64,000 nt of DNA from Psettodes erumei (lineage: Eukaryota; Chordata; Actinopteri; Pleuronectiformes; Psettodidae). The translations under genes were made by a program, and so were the position numbers. Below the pieces are notes generated by a model, which was given only the letters and a program-made list of their open reading frames with translations, was not told where the DNA came from and did no database searches. The stretch is from NCBI GenBank assembly GCA_016785225.1, contig JAFBJZ010000618.1, positions 206,501-270,500 on the forward strand. Direction: 5' to 3'. Position 1 is the first letter of the stretch. Every line of letters starts with the position of its first letter. Shown here piece by piece: positions 35,589 to 47,059 of this stretch.

Positions 35589-36330
35589 TCACAACACAGT
35601 AGAGAAACTCACGTTCATTTTCAGTGGGAACAGTGTTGTTGGTCTCTTTTTTGCCAGTGCATCAAAGTGTAGAGTTAGTTTTGTGGCAATTCTCGGGATA
35701 GATCTGAGGTGTTGGTCTGTTAACTTAGATCTGTGACAGGCTTTGTTGATGTTCATGACGCTGAACGTCTGCTCACACACGTAGGTTGAGCCAGACAATG
35801 CCAGCATCTTCTGTGCCATCCTCCGAAGGTTTGGAAACGTGGCTTTGTTAAGTGAAGCATAAATGTCATTCAGTTTTCGAGAGTTGAACTTCACCTTTAA
35901 GACAAAGTCAGACTGAAGATCGATCAGTTCCAACTACAGCTCCTTTGGTGCTGTTTCAGGATCTTGTGACAGGGGACAGGATACCAGCTGAAGTGACTTG
36001 TCAATTTTGGAAAAATCAGAGAACCAACGGCAGAATTCTCTGTGTAAGTCATTGAGTGATTTGCTGTATTTCTTTGCATTTCAGGTGCCCTCTTTCTGCA
36101 TGTCTAATGTGGGAGAGAGAAAGATTTCATTGAAATTTGTTCGGTCAACTTGGAATTTTGAATTTGAAGGCTCTCACATTTGTGTACACGTCGTGCACAA
36201 ACTGATCTTTCACCTGTAGCTTCACGTTCAGCTTATTCATGTGTAAAAATATGTCCACAGCAAACACAAAGCCACAAAGCCAGTTCTTGTCCCTCAGCTC
36301 AGGAAATTCGTCAGATTTCCCCATTAGTCA
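35589..36330 (-). pseudogene. hAT transposase, C-terminal part
   Basis: The minus frame at 35933-35589 reads 'NLRRMAQKMLALSGSTYVCE', 'QTFSVMNINKACHRSKLTDQ', 'HLRSIPRIATKLTLHFDALA', the hAT dimerisation region near the C-terminus, of the type found in GTF2IRD2/ZBED5-related proteins. Upstream (36330-35940) decayed frames read 'SDEFPELRDKNWLCGFVFAV' and 'VDIFLHMNKLNVKLQVKDQF', typical of the preceding part. The left boundary and the terminal inverted repeats were not found. The N-terminal part continues at 38025-38650 beyond an inserted LINE. Confidence 0.8.
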
Positions 36331-38022
36331 TAGTCAAAGTCAGTCAGCATTATTGTCAATTATGCTACACATACAGGACATACAGCACAATTGAAATTAC
36401 ATTCCTCTCAGTCCCACGGTGCAAGAAAACGTTTAAAGAAATATAAAAATATAAAGTATAGTGTAAACAGGGGACTTTTTACAAAAGACAGTGTAAAATA
36501 CAGGTAGTGCAAAATACAGTGGTAGTTGTAGTGCAATGAATCATGACCGTACATGGCAGTTCAAGGAAGTAAAAAGTAAACAGTCCATATAGGCAAAAGA
36601 GGTCACTGGTTAGGTTCCTGAGTGGGGGGGGGGGGCATAAAGTGGCTGGTGCAGAGGTGGACGGTCTGTATGGGTGGGGGTGGGGGTGTGATGTCAGATG
36701 TTGAGAGGGAGGCGGGGAGGGTTGGGGGGGGGGGGGGGGGGCTGAGCCTCCTGACAACCTGGTGGATGAAGCTGTCGTTTAGCCTGCTGGTTCTGGTCTG
36801 GACACTCTGCAGTTGTCTTCCTGATGGAAGCAGGCCCACGGTGCAAGAAAAAGTTTAAAGAAATATAAAAATATAAAGTATAGTGTAAACAGGGGACTTT
36901 TTACAAAAGACAGTGTAAAATACAGGTAGTGCAAAACACAGTGGTAGTTATAGTGCAATGAATCATGACCGTACATGGCAGTTCAAGGAAGTAAAAAGTA
37001 AACAGTCCAAATAGGCAAAAGAGGTCACTGGTTAGGTCCCTGAGTGGGGGGGGAGGGGCATAAAGCTGTCGTTTAGCCTGCTGGTTCTGGTCTGGACACT
37101 CTGCAGTTGTCTTCCTGATGGAAGCAGTCCCAAGTTGCAAGAAAAAGTTTAAAGAAATATAAAAATATAAAGTATAGTGTAAACAGGGGACTTTTTACAA
37201 AAGACAGTGTAAAATTCAGGTAGTGCAAAATACAGTGGTAGTTGTAGTGCAATGAATCATGACCGTACATGGCAGTTCAAGGAAGTAAAATGTAAACAGT
37301 CCAAATAGGCAAAAGAGGTCACTGGTTAGGTCCCTGAGTGGGGGGGGGGGGGGCATAAAGTGGCTGGTGCAGAGGTGGACGGTCTGTATGGGTGGGGGTG
37401 GGGGTGTGATGTCAGATGTTGAGAGGGAGGCGGGGAGGGTTGGGGGGGGCTGAGCCTCCTGACAACCTGGTGGATGAAGCTGTCGTTTAGCCTGCTGGTT
37501 CTGGTCTGGACACTCTGCAGTTTTCTTCCTGATGGAAGCAGGCTGAAGAAGCATTAGGATGGGTGTGGTCACCTGCGATCCAGAGGTAATCTTCTGTGCT
37601 GCTCTCACTGTGCACAGGACACAGTGCAGGCCCCATACCACACAGTAATGCAGCTGGTCAGGATGGACTCGATGGTGCCTCTGTAAAAGGTGTGTATGAT
37701 GGCTGGGGCACTGGTTCTTTTCAGTTTGCAGAGGAAGTACAGGCGCTGTTGGGCTTTTTTGGCTGGTGATGCAGTGTTCTTGCTCCAGGTCAGGTCTTTG
37801 GAGATGTACACACCCGGGAACTTGATGCTGCTCACCCTCTCTACCGCAGCACCGTTGATAGTTAGAAGAGCATGCTGGATGTGCTCTCCTGCAGCCTGAA
37901 GTCCACAACAATCTCCTTCATTTTCTTCACATTTAGACAGAGATTGTTGTCTTTGCACCACATGGCCAATCAGCACACCTCATTCCTGTAGGAGGTCTCA
38001 TCGTTGTTGTTGATGAGACCTT
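36331..38022 (-). mobile_element. L2-like LINE 3' end inserted in hAT element
   Basis: Minus frames read the end of a LINE reverse transcriptase: 'ETSYRNEV', 'INGAAVERVSSIKFPGVYIS', 'KDLTWSKNTASPAKKAQQRL', 'TIESILTSCITVWYGAC' (38022-37600). A 3' UTR follows that is triplicated in tandem, then a tail with GACTTTGACTATGAC-type repeats at 36331-36350. The insertion is 5'-truncated at about 38022. It is related to the fragment at 3.56-4.2 kb. It splits the surrounding hAT transposase and is therefore younger. Confidence 0.8.
36413..37545 (-). repeat. Three tandem copies of LINE 3' UTR segment
   Basis: Copies begin at 36413, 36835 and 37129 (spacings 422 and 294 bp) and the third ends near 37545. 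Each has 'gcaagaaaa.gtttaaagaa', 'gtgcaatgaatcatgaccgt', 'gaggtcactggttagg', a poly-G tract and 'gttctggtctggacactctg'. The middle copy lacks about 128 bp between 'cataaag' and 'ctgtcg', flanked by an AAG/AAGCT microhomology. The poly-G tracts differ in length among copies. Confidence 0.9.
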
Positions 38023-38650
38023 AACTCCAAAAATGCGCTAATCTCCTCTTTGAGCTCCAACACTCGTTGAAACACTTTGCCCAAACTTAACCAGTGGACA
38101 TGAAAGTGGTAAAGCAAGTCCTGGTGATTGACATCGGTTTCCCCCATGAACGTTATAAACTGATGATACTGAAGTCCCCTTGCCCGTATGAAGTTAACAA
38201 GTTTTCCAACTAGATTAACAAGATGATTAAGCTACAATACAGATTTACACAGAGGTTCCTGATGAATGATACAGTGAAGGAGAATAACATCCTGGATAGG
38301 GTTTTCCTCTTTTACTTTATCCTGGATTCTTTTTAGCAGCCGTGACATTGGCAACTTTACTCCAAGGTAGCTTAATTCTTTTGATGACAGCAGAGAGCCG
38401 GTCATATAAGTCCTCTCCCCGTGTTTGTCCTTTTAGGGAGTCCATGGTCAAAAACTCCTCTGTTATCTCAAAACTGTTGTTAATCCCTTGGATAAAAATA
38501 AGGAGCTGAGCAGTGTCTCTTGCTTTATGGGCACAAGAGACCTGCTGTCTCTACCATACATTCTTTTAAAAACTCACCTTCGGAGAAAGGCTTGCTAGCC
38601 TTTGCTAATTTGAATGCCAGCAAAAACTTGCCTTGCCTCACTTGATACCA
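38023..38650 (-). pseudogene. hAT transposase, N-terminal/central part
   Basis: Minus frames, much broken, read 'GKFLLAFKLAKASKPFSEGE' and FLKECMVETAGLLC near 38640-38540. Further on they read 'TAQLLIFIQGINNSFEITEE' and 'FLTMDSLKGQTRGEDLYDRL', then 'VILLHCIIHQEPLCKSVL' and 'FHVHWLSLGKVFQRVLELKE' down to about 38025. This is the order of the hAT transposase core in the GTF2IRD2/ZBED5-related group, with the remainder at 35589-36330. There are more than six shifts or stops. Confidence 0.75.
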
Positions 38651-39006
38651 GTTTAATATAACCACTCATATAGTGAAAGAAATCAAGTAGAGTAGGAGTG
38701 AGTGGACTGATGGATTAGGGACATTTGGCTTTCACATGAGAAAACATTAATTTTAACTCAAAACATGGGGTTCCTTAAACTTAACCAAACACGTATTTTA
38801 ACCCACACATGGCTCTATCACCTTAACGCAGCAAAATAGTTTTTGTGCCTAAACATAACCAAACAAAGTAAATGTCGACCATTTATTATTTATCATATCA
38901 TAAAACAATGATTTGTCACTTTCAGATGTCGCAACATGTAGGCTACCTGTAACTTTGGCCATGACTTCTCATCCACATTACACCTTCTGTCCCTTTATAA
39001 AACACA

Positions 39007-39058
<52 letters not shown>

Positions 39059-40860
39059 GAATTTGCAGAGTAATTTATCCTGACAATCTTCTGCACATAC
39101 TGTAAGTCCAGACATCCAGCATTCATTGTGTCCAAGAGGCACATCTGTTCATAAAGGTTCCAACCCCCTGAGGAAAAGAAACTGGTGAGAAATGCATGTT
39201 ACCAATTGCTAAGATAAATAAATAAATAAGTAAATAAATAAAAATGTAATGTCTCCTCACTGATCCACTCAGACCAGGTTAAGAAATCTGCAAGCATTTT
39301 CTAACTGTTTGAATGAAGATGGAAGACTTTTATCTCATTCTAACATATTAACTATCTTGTCTGTTAATTGAGGCAGGATGTGTTTCTCTCTGTGTGTGTT
39401 TGTGTGTACACACACATACACACATGCAGAACAGCAGAACATTACTGCTTTCTTCAAACCCTGCACACTTGTCAAGCAGTACTGTCTGGCAACAATCCAC
39501 CGACCAGCCTCTGCATGCAACACTAATTTAGTGTGTGTGTGCTATTAACTTGGCTGGAGAATAAATACAGGTTTGTTATCTTTAGGGAATAGTAGTGATA
39601 AAGGGCCTCATTCATTCAGCATACTGGCAAATCTAAATCCAAAGCATTTACTGTTGATGCAGAGTCAGGAGAAAAAGCGTTCAGCAGCAAATTAAACAGA
39701 ACTTGGGTATTAAAAAGCATGTTTTAGTGGGCTTGTTGCTCATAAATAGGCATCGTTATCCATATTTTTTTTCTTTTATATGTTATTCATTGTGAATAAC
39801 AAAAGCAAGCAGCGCCCACTAGGGTTTTACCGGACATTAAGACCTCTTTTTTTTTACGAACTGGGGCTATGTAATTGGTTTGTTATGGCCACATGGGTGT
39901 CACCAGCAACATCTCAGACCCTCCCTTTCCCATTTTGTCTCTCTATTATGAATGTATGGACACACATACACAGACACACACAAATACATTTATTTATTCA
40001 GGAATGGGTGGGAATAACCTGATTACACTCAAACATTCAGACCTATTGCTGCTCACTGCCTTAGTCTTAGTTGACTTACTGGCAGTTGAGAACCAGAACT
40101 GGAAGGTCTTATAGTTTGTGAGCAATGCAGAGGTTACAAAGACGTAGGCAGGGAAGGATTCACACAGTTGAACAAGTGGGAAGTGTCTGCACAGCGAGGC
40201 AGAGGGTCATGTCATCTTTCTGCCTTTTCTCAAATATACTTTATTACTTATGTATTTTTTTCTGTCTCTCCCTTAGTGGGCACTCAAGGAAAGGGATCCA
40301 GGTCCTTTGCAAGGAAATTGCATCTCAGTGGCAAATGTCTATGTGAATAGCCGAACATTATCGGTAGTACATGGAGTGGTCAACTAAGACCAGAAAATGC
40401 TAAATAAATGCAGTCCATCTGTCATTACAACTACTCATTGACATGCAGCTAGCACTGAAAATTCCACACCCTAACCCAACATTTCCGTGTGGAGTTTTCT
40501 CTACCTTTACTTAAAAAGTTTAAACAGCAGGCTTTTTTCTGCAAACATTATTTAAATTTGAATCCATCCTACACCAAAATAGCATAAAGGAGATTCCAGG
40601 GAAATCTTTAAAACTCAGTGGTTAAATAATAATCTTTAGAAATACCAAATATACCAGTAAACCTACTGTGGGTGTCTATGGGTATACTGTTATCATATTT
40701 CCAGTTTGTTTTCTCTTTCTATAATTTGATTGGATGCCACTGCTAGCATAACTTCTGTTGCCTACTTTAACACTTTAACTCAAATGGTGTTGAACTTATC
40801 TTTCTACCTGTTTTTAGCTGTTTGATTTAGTTGAAAATTCCCTTATTTTATGTCTCCTTT
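38651..40860. other. Unassigned DNA with microsatellites
   Basis: Holds a (CA)n tract at 39009-39056, an (AAAT)n tract near 39213-39240 and short GT/CA tracts near 39395-39425. No gene recognised. Confidence 0.5.
39009..39056. repeat. (CA)n microsatellite
   Basis: About 24 CA units. Confidence 0.95.
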
Positions 40861-41248
40861 TGTGATGGTCCGGTTTTTTCTTGCTTTTTGGCTTTTCCTC
40901 CTCCCCGTTTGTTTGTTTCTGTTTTCAGGCTGTGGCAGGAGGCGTGGCTGGTCGCTAATTCGCAGATGAGATACACCTGATCCACATCACCAGTAATCAC
41001 CCTGTCCCTGTAAAAACCCGGCTCTCACTCCACTGTGTGCCAGAGGATTACCATATCATCCCATGTTTGTCTTGCCTTGTTCTATTGCTACACCTCGGAG
41101 ATTGTGACCAGCTTGCCTCTAGCCATCACTGCCTGGTCTTGCCTTGAGGATTCTTCCTGTTTCCTTGTTTGCTTTGAGACAATAAAGAAACTTGGAAACC
41201 GTGCATCTGGTCTCCTGTGCTTTGTGGTCCAACAACTCGGCCATAACA
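40861..41248 (+). repeat. Chromovirus-1 5' LTR
   Basis: 388 bp from TGTGATGGTCCGG to ...CCATAACA. It aligns with both LTRs of the element at 51.6-56.86 kb: TGTGATGG start, 'aggaggcgtggctggtc', 'gatgagatacacctgat', GCCAGAGGATT and 'ctggtctcctgtgc'. A TATA-like TAAAAA at about 41011 lies some 28 bp upstream of GCCAGAG (41039), the inferred transcript start. An AATAAAG signal lies near 41180. No 3' LTR was found because the element is truncated. Confidence 0.85.
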
Positions 41249-41249
41249 G

Positions 41250-41260
41250 AATCATCTGGC
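41250..41260 (+). promoter_or_regulatory. Chromovirus-1 primer-binding site (self-priming type)
   Basis: AATCATCTGGC begins one base after the 5' LTR. Its complement GCCAGATGATT occurs in the LTRs of copy 2 at the inferred transcript start, and with one mismatch (GCCAGAGGATT) in this copy's own LTR at 41039-41049. Tf1/sushi retrotransposons are known to prime reverse transcription with the 5' end of their own RNA, which this matches. Confidence 0.65.
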
Positions 41261-41264
41261 CAAA

Positions 41265-42420
41265 ATGGACCCCGCGGAGACCGACCAACTCAAGCCTTGG
41301 CATCTCAAGATGCGCTTGTCAGCCAACATGACATAATGTTAAGGAAAGTCATGGAGGCTCTCCAACAACTCACCGCCAGTGTGACACAGCTCGATGACCA
41401 GCTGGACCAAGTGGACTCCCACTCATCAGCCTCTTGAACCACAGTTTTTTGCCTCCTCCGCTGCCTGTTGTTCCACCTGTTCCTCCTCCTCCACCAGCTG
41501 CTTCACCTGGCCCTCCAATTTTTCCTGCCCCGTGAGTCATTCATTCCTATCCCTTCCAGGTATACGGGTGACCTAGGGACATGCTCGGAGTTCCTACATT
41601 AGTGCTTGCTCGTCTTCAACCAGCAACCGACCACTTACGCCTCCATTTGATCAAGAATAGCCTCATTATGAGTCTCTGTGCAGGCAAAGCCTCCACCTGG
41701 TCATTGGTGATTTTGCACCACAACCCCTCTTTGTGTTCGGACTACCACGAGTTCACCGCAGAGATGCAAAGATTTTTTGACCATCCGGTCAAGGGAAAAG
41801 AGGCAGTAGGCCGGCTTTTGTCCCTAAACCAGGGCAAGGACTCCATTTCCCAATACGAGCTGGACTTCCGCATTCTAGCGGCTGAGTGTGGGTGGAATCA
41901 GGCTGCCTTGCAGGGTATTTTCCTGAAGGGGTTGTCTGAGATAAGAGTTGAGCTAGCCGCTAGGGATGAAACTAGCACCCTAGAAGAGGTCATCCAGTTA
42001 GCCACCCGACTCGACAACAAACTCAGAGAAAGACGAAGGGAGCAGAAACTTCAATCCTTCTCTCCCAGCTCTAGTTCTCCTCAGCGGACTTCTGCTTTCT
42101 CTGGACCTGCCAGTGGCCGCCCAGGGGAGGTTGCACAGCCACTGGCCAGTGCTGAGGAACCCATGCAGCTATTACGAGCCAGACTATCCTTAGCGGAGAG
42201 ACAACATCGAAGTCGCCGAGGCCTGTGTTTCTACTGTGGCCAGGGGGGACATCTCTGGGCCAGGTGTCCCGTTCTGCCACAGCGGGGGGGCTCGCCGGCC
42301 AGCGAAGGGGCGCCTGTGGACCATCCTGCCCAGTCTTCTACCTCCTTGAAAAGCAAAAGGATCCAAGTCCATGGTATGTTGCGCTGGCTGTATGCTGCCT
42401 TACACATTCAGGTTCTGGTG
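41265..42420 (+). pseudogene. Chromovirus-1 gag
   Basis: ATG at 41265 opens MDPAETDQLKPWHLK but the frame shifts within about 20 codons. The main gag frame is 41581-42432 and holds the capsid-like region ('HEFTAEMQRFFDHPVKGKEA' type) and a zinc knuckle C-F-Y-C-G-Q-G-G-H-L-W-A-R-C with the full C-x2-C-x4-H-x4-C spacing near 42228-42264. Gag packages the element RNA into virus-like particles in related retrotransposons. Confidence 0.85.
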
Positions 42421-44100
42421 GACTCCCGATGACAGCATCATAGATGATGAACTGGTTAGCCAGGCTAACATCCCCACCATAGTTCTCTCGAATCCCAAGG
42501 AGGTTCGAGCTTTGGATGGAAGACATTTAGACAGAGTAATCCATCGTACTAAACCGATTTCCCTCACTCCCTCGGGTAATCACCACGAGAAGATAGAACT
42601 GTGTTATTCCCTCACCCACTTATTGACTGGTCCGCTGGCTCCATAGTTAACTGGAGCGTCTTTTGCCATGCTAACTGCCTCAGTTCAGCCATACTAACCA
42701 CTGCTTCCACCTCTCCAGAGCCCTCTGGAGGCGATTGACCTGTCAGACGTCCCCAGTGAATACCATGACCTAAAATGGGTATTTAGCAAAGACAAGGCCC
42801 TTTCACTGCCTCCACATAGACCTTATGACTGTGCTATTGACCTGCTCCCTGGAGCCTATCTCCCAGAGGCTCTACAACCTCTCCAAGCCAGAGAGGGAAG
42901 CCATGGAGGCATACCTCCAGGACTCCCTGGCTGCCGGCCTCATTCGGCCCTCATCGTCTCCCCTGGGGGCTGGAGCTTTCTTTGAGGGGAACAAGGATGG
43001 GTCCCTGTGCCCGTGGGTCCCCTACACCAGGTTGAATGAAATCACAATAAAAAATAAGTACCCACTACCACTGATTGACTCGGCTTTTACCCCCCTCCAT
43101 GACTCAGATTTTCATGAAACTGGACCTAAGGAACACTTACCACCTGGTGAGAATTAAGGAGGGGGACAAATGGAAGACGGCATTCAATACACACCTAGGG
43201 TACTTTGTGTATCTGGTAATGCCTTTTGGACTGACCAATGCACTGGCTGTTTTTCAGGCCCTGATTAATGATGTTCTGCGGGACATGCTGAATAGAATTT
43301 GTTTTTGTTTATCTTGATGACATTTTGATCTTTTCCAAGAGTAAGGAGGAACACATGTTGCATGTCAGGACAGTGTTACAGATGCTAATGGAAAAACAAA
43401 CTTTATGTAAAGCAGAGAAGTGTGATTTCAGTGTGTCTTCTGCATCTTTCCTGGGGTTCATCATTAAATGGGGCCAATTAGAACCTGACCCGGCAAAAGT
43501 TAAGGTTGTCCTACAGTGGCCCATTCCGACCACCTACAGGCACCTTCAGAGGGTCTTGGGGTTTGCCAACTTCTACTGATGTTTTATTAAGAACTATAGT
43601 TGGTTGGCAGCCCCACTCACGCAGTTGACCTCGATAAAGAAGGCTTTTGTGTGGCCCTCAACAGCACAGGCTACCTTTGATACACTCAAGGAGAAATTTT
43701 CTAACGCCCCTGTTCTAGTGCACCCAGATCCAGGTCTACAGTTTATTGTGGTGGTCGATGCCTCGGACTCAGGAGTGGGTGCCATACTCTTCCAGCGATT
43801 TGACCACAAGTTCCACCCCTGCGCTTTCTTCTCCAGACGCCTCTCCCCAGTCGAGCAAAAATATGATGTGGGGAACCGGGAGCTGCTTGCAGTCGTGTTG
43901 GCTCTGCAGGAGTGGAGGCACTGGCTTGAAGGTGCGAAACCGCCTTTTATTGTCTGGACAGATCACAAAAACCTTGCATATTTATGCTCTGCTAAATCCT
44001 CGCCAGGCATGGTGGGCCCTTTTCCTGGGGAGATTCAATTACATCCTCACCTACTGCCCGGGATCTTGAAACACCAAGCCTGATGCCCTGTCCTGCCAGT
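42405..44100 (+). pseudogene. Chromovirus-1 protease, reverse transcriptase and RNase H
   Basis: The protease reads V-L-V-D-S then loses five bases, so the active-site D-S-G-A becomes D-S-R and the frame breaks. DDSIIDDELV follows in the next frame. The reverse transcriptase reads 'YLQDSLAAGLIRPSSSPLGA', 'IFMKLDLRNTYHLVRIKEGD', 'MPFGLTNALAVFQALINDVL' and, after a shift near 43315, the Y-L-D-D box at 43310-43321. RNase H follows at 43604-44083 with 'VVVDASDSGVGAIL' and 'NRELLAVVLALQEWRHWLEG'. Stops are at 43157 and 43578. Confidence 0.85.
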
Positions 44101-45010
44101 TCTCATGCCCAGGTGAGGAGGCCCCTGTGGAGACCATTGTCCCATCCTCCTGTGTGGTTGGGGCAACCAGGTGGGAGATTAAGCAAAAGGTCCAAGATGC
44201 CCTCCAGGGGCATACCGTACCCGAGGACTGCCCAAGAGGTCAGCTTTTTGTTCCCACCCCAGTAAGGTTCTGTTCTCCAGTGGTGCCATGAGTCCAAGCT
44301 GGCCTGCCATCCCGGGTACCACAGGACCCCAGCTCTGCTGCAGCAGAAATTCTGGTGGCCGTTCATGTCTGCCGACACCCAAGAGTTCATTTAAGCCTGC
44401 TCCGTCTGTGCCCGCAGCAAGTCCTCTCACTGTGCTCCAGCTGGTGTCCTCCATCCCTTGCCCATACTTCATCGTCCCTGGTCGCATGTCACAGTGGATT
44501 TTGTTACAGGTTTGCCCCATCAAGCAGGAATACAGTCATTCTGACCATTGTTGATCGCTTCTCCAAGTCTGTCCATTTTGTACCTCTGTCCAAACTTCTT
44601 GTGCTCCATTTCACCTACATGGCATCCCCCAGGACATCGTTTTGGACCAGGGTCCCCAGTTCGCCTTCCACGTTTGGAAAGCCTTCTGTCAAGCTCTGGG
44701 GGCTTCGGCCAGCCTCTCTTCCACTTACCACCCACAGACCAACAGCCAGATGGAGTGGGCAAATCAAGACCTGGGGGCAGCACTGTGATGTGTGGCTTTT
44801 CATCTGCCAGCTTCTTGGTCCACCCACCTGCCCTGGGTCGAATACACCCACAACTCCCTGGTCAGCTCCGCCACAGGGATGTCCCCCTTCATGGTCTCCC
44901 AGGGGTATCAACCTCCCTTATTTTCTAGCCAGGAGTCAGAAATAGCAGTCCCCTTGGTCCAAACCCCCCTACGTCATGCCTGCCGAGTCTGGCGAGAAGC
45001 CCAACCCCCA
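44101..45010 (+). pseudogene. Chromovirus-1 integrase, partial
   Basis: Frames shift repeatedly. Segments equivalent to copy 2 include 'CPSSRNTVILTIVDRFSKSV', a 'LVSSATGMSPFMVSQGYQPP' stretch at about 44860-44920, and PLRHACRVWREAQP near 45000. The catalytic Glu region is altered (N-S-Q-M-E instead of N-G-Q-T-E). The C-terminal half is absent. Confidence 0.75.
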
Positions 45011-45873
45011 CTGAGAGGGAAGGTAAGTCTCTCTCCCAAGTCAAAGATTGGAGAAACAAGCTTGTCTTATAGGTTTTTTTTTCTTTCATACTTGTTCGCT
45101 TGGCTAAATAAGTACTCCCTCCTGGGATTGCCAAATACAGCCCTGGAAAGCTGTGATTGGTGGTAATGTTTATTAAAAGTGTGTGTGTGAGAGAGAGAGC
45201 GCGCATCCTTAACTCTGTATATCATTCCTTGACGGTGTGTAAGAGTGAGAGGTACTTGAGGCTGACAGGAGATGCCATGGCCTTCTTGATAGATGCTCAC
45301 TGTCAATCAATTTGGAGTAGCCTGATTACAAAAACATAGTAATAGTAATACTAAGCAATATTTAAACATCAGCTAGACACAGGACCTACAAGAAACTACT
45401 TTACAGGAGCCATAGCAAAAGCAAGCAATAACAAAAGCATGTAACATTTTTGAAAACATATGATAAAATCTGTTTTCAATAACAAGCCTGCACTGTAAAG
45501 AGTAGTTAACAAAAGAAGAAAGTAATAGAAATATATAGAAATATAATTATAGAAATATATGATGTTGCAGGAGGCAGAGGTCCTCCATGTAGATATTCCT
45601 TCAACTTAAAAGGAATTTAACAATCCAACAAAATGCTCTGTCTATTTCATTTCAATTCTGTGCTGTTAATTGAAAAAAAAAATCATTGAAAGAACTGCAC
45701 GGTTTCTGGCTTTTGGACTGAGGTTGGTTTGTTGTCACATATAAATGCTGAGTGTCATATATGCAGCTTGAATTGATGACAATTCTCCTTGTATCATTTC
45801 AGCATATATCTGACCGAGCAAAGAGTCAGATTTCTTTCGGTGTCAGACACTATTATATGTCTGTATACATACT

Positions 45874-45875
<2 letters not shown>
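45011..45875. other. Unassigned AT-rich DNA after chromovirus truncation
   Basis: A short GT/GA tract lies at 45178-45200. No gene recognised. Confidence 0.4.

Positions 45876-45925
<50 letters not shown>
45876..45925. repeat. (CA)n microsatellite
   Basis: About 25 CA units. A separate (GT)n of about 10 units lies nearby at 46000-46019. Confidence 0.95.
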
Positions 45926-45928
<3 letters not shown>

Positions 45929-46019
45929 ATGCTGCAATGCAGTCTGGGATGTAAGGACAGAGAGTAGAAACAAGCTATGAAAATGAAAGTTTTCATGAGT
46001 GTGTGTGTGTGTGTGTGTG

Positions 46020-47059
46020 AAACATACTCTTTCTTTAATAACACAGGTGCACCCTTTTCTCAATAGAATTCCTCTTCATGGAATTATTGAAATACTTTAG
46101 ATTAAACTTTGTTAGAGGTGAGAAATGAATCATATATTGGTCAGGAGGTGGCAGATCAAATTTACTGACCGGGGTTTGCAGTAATAAAGAAGGGTCAACA
46201 GGCCAAGCGAGAAATGCTGAGACTTGGAAATGGATCAATTCATGGCCCTATAACTCACCACAGTGTCAGAGAGAAAAGAAGGGAGGGGAAGAAGGATTGT
46301 AAAAGGGATGGGGTGGATGTGGGGGTAGGGGATTAATGGGGTTGAGCTGGATTGAGGAGCTTTAGGTGGAGGAGGAGAAGAGACGGAATCTTGTATTATG
46401 CAGTTGCTGGTGAAAAAGCAAACCCTCCAGCTGGGATGAGGTATCCTACCTTGAGTCCACACAATAAATGAGAAAAGGTCAGACACAGGTTGTGGTCACT
46501 GGCAAAATATTCTTTACAATTACAAGCAATACAAAGACCTGAAAAAGTATCGGGGGGGCTGTGCCCTTGACCGCCTGCATTGGGATCCAGTTGCCTGTGC
46601 TGGGGTAGTCGCTGGTTCTGCCCCGACAGTCCTGGGTGGAGGATGGGCTGGGGGGCAATGACAGTGGCAATTTGGGACTTGTGAAGCAGGGGTGTGGGTG
46701 CATTGAGGAAGCCTGGGGGGATTCATCAATTGGGTGGCCAGCTCTGTCCGGGTGGGGTCCTTAGGCACTGCTGGGTTCTTGGGGCTCGTTGGAGCTTGTA
46801 CCGGGCTGTGTGCTGTTGGCTCATTGGTGGTGGGGAGCTGGGTGGGCTGGGGATGGACACTGTTCCACTGTGAGGCCCTGGACCCAGCTTGCCTGAGCCA
46901 GAGTCCAGACTACCCTGCTGCTCCAAATGCACACTTGATCATAAAATGTATATTGTGTTAGTCCCCATCATGTGCTAATTACTCCTGTTTCACTAATGCT
47001 TGCTAAAAACTACAGTGTCCAGTTGGATAGCACTTGAATCAATGTTTTTAAATACAGCC
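46020..47059. other. Unassigned, G-rich in the middle
   Basis: The part at 46260-46930 is unusually G-rich on the plus strand with many GGGG and GGTGGGG runs. It has no intact coding frame that I recognise. It could be an unrecognised LTR or gene remnant. Confidence 0.35.

Larger units (their letters stand above)
41249..45010 (+). mobile_element. Chromovirus-1: truncated sushi-type Ty3/gypsy retrotransposon
   Basis: Begins with a primer-binding segment at 41250-41260 next to the 5' LTR, then gag, protease, reverse transcriptase, RNase H and part of integrase in the Ty3/gypsy order. Homology to the second copy stops in the integrase C-terminal domain (after WREAQP, about 45008), so the chromodomain, polypurine tract and 3' LTR are missing. 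Multiple stops and shifts make it non-functional. Confidence 0.9.

Noticed and set aside
37981..38030. Hairpin GGTCTCATC...GATGAGACC
   Set aside because: The 9-bp arms fall within the LINE reverse transcriptase coding region and junction. Such short pairings occur by chance, and no second copy was seen.
43604..44083. RNase H-like frame as a possible domesticated gene
   Set aside because: It sits in order within a chromovirus that has its own LTR and flanking pol pieces, so it is ordinary retrotransposon sequence.
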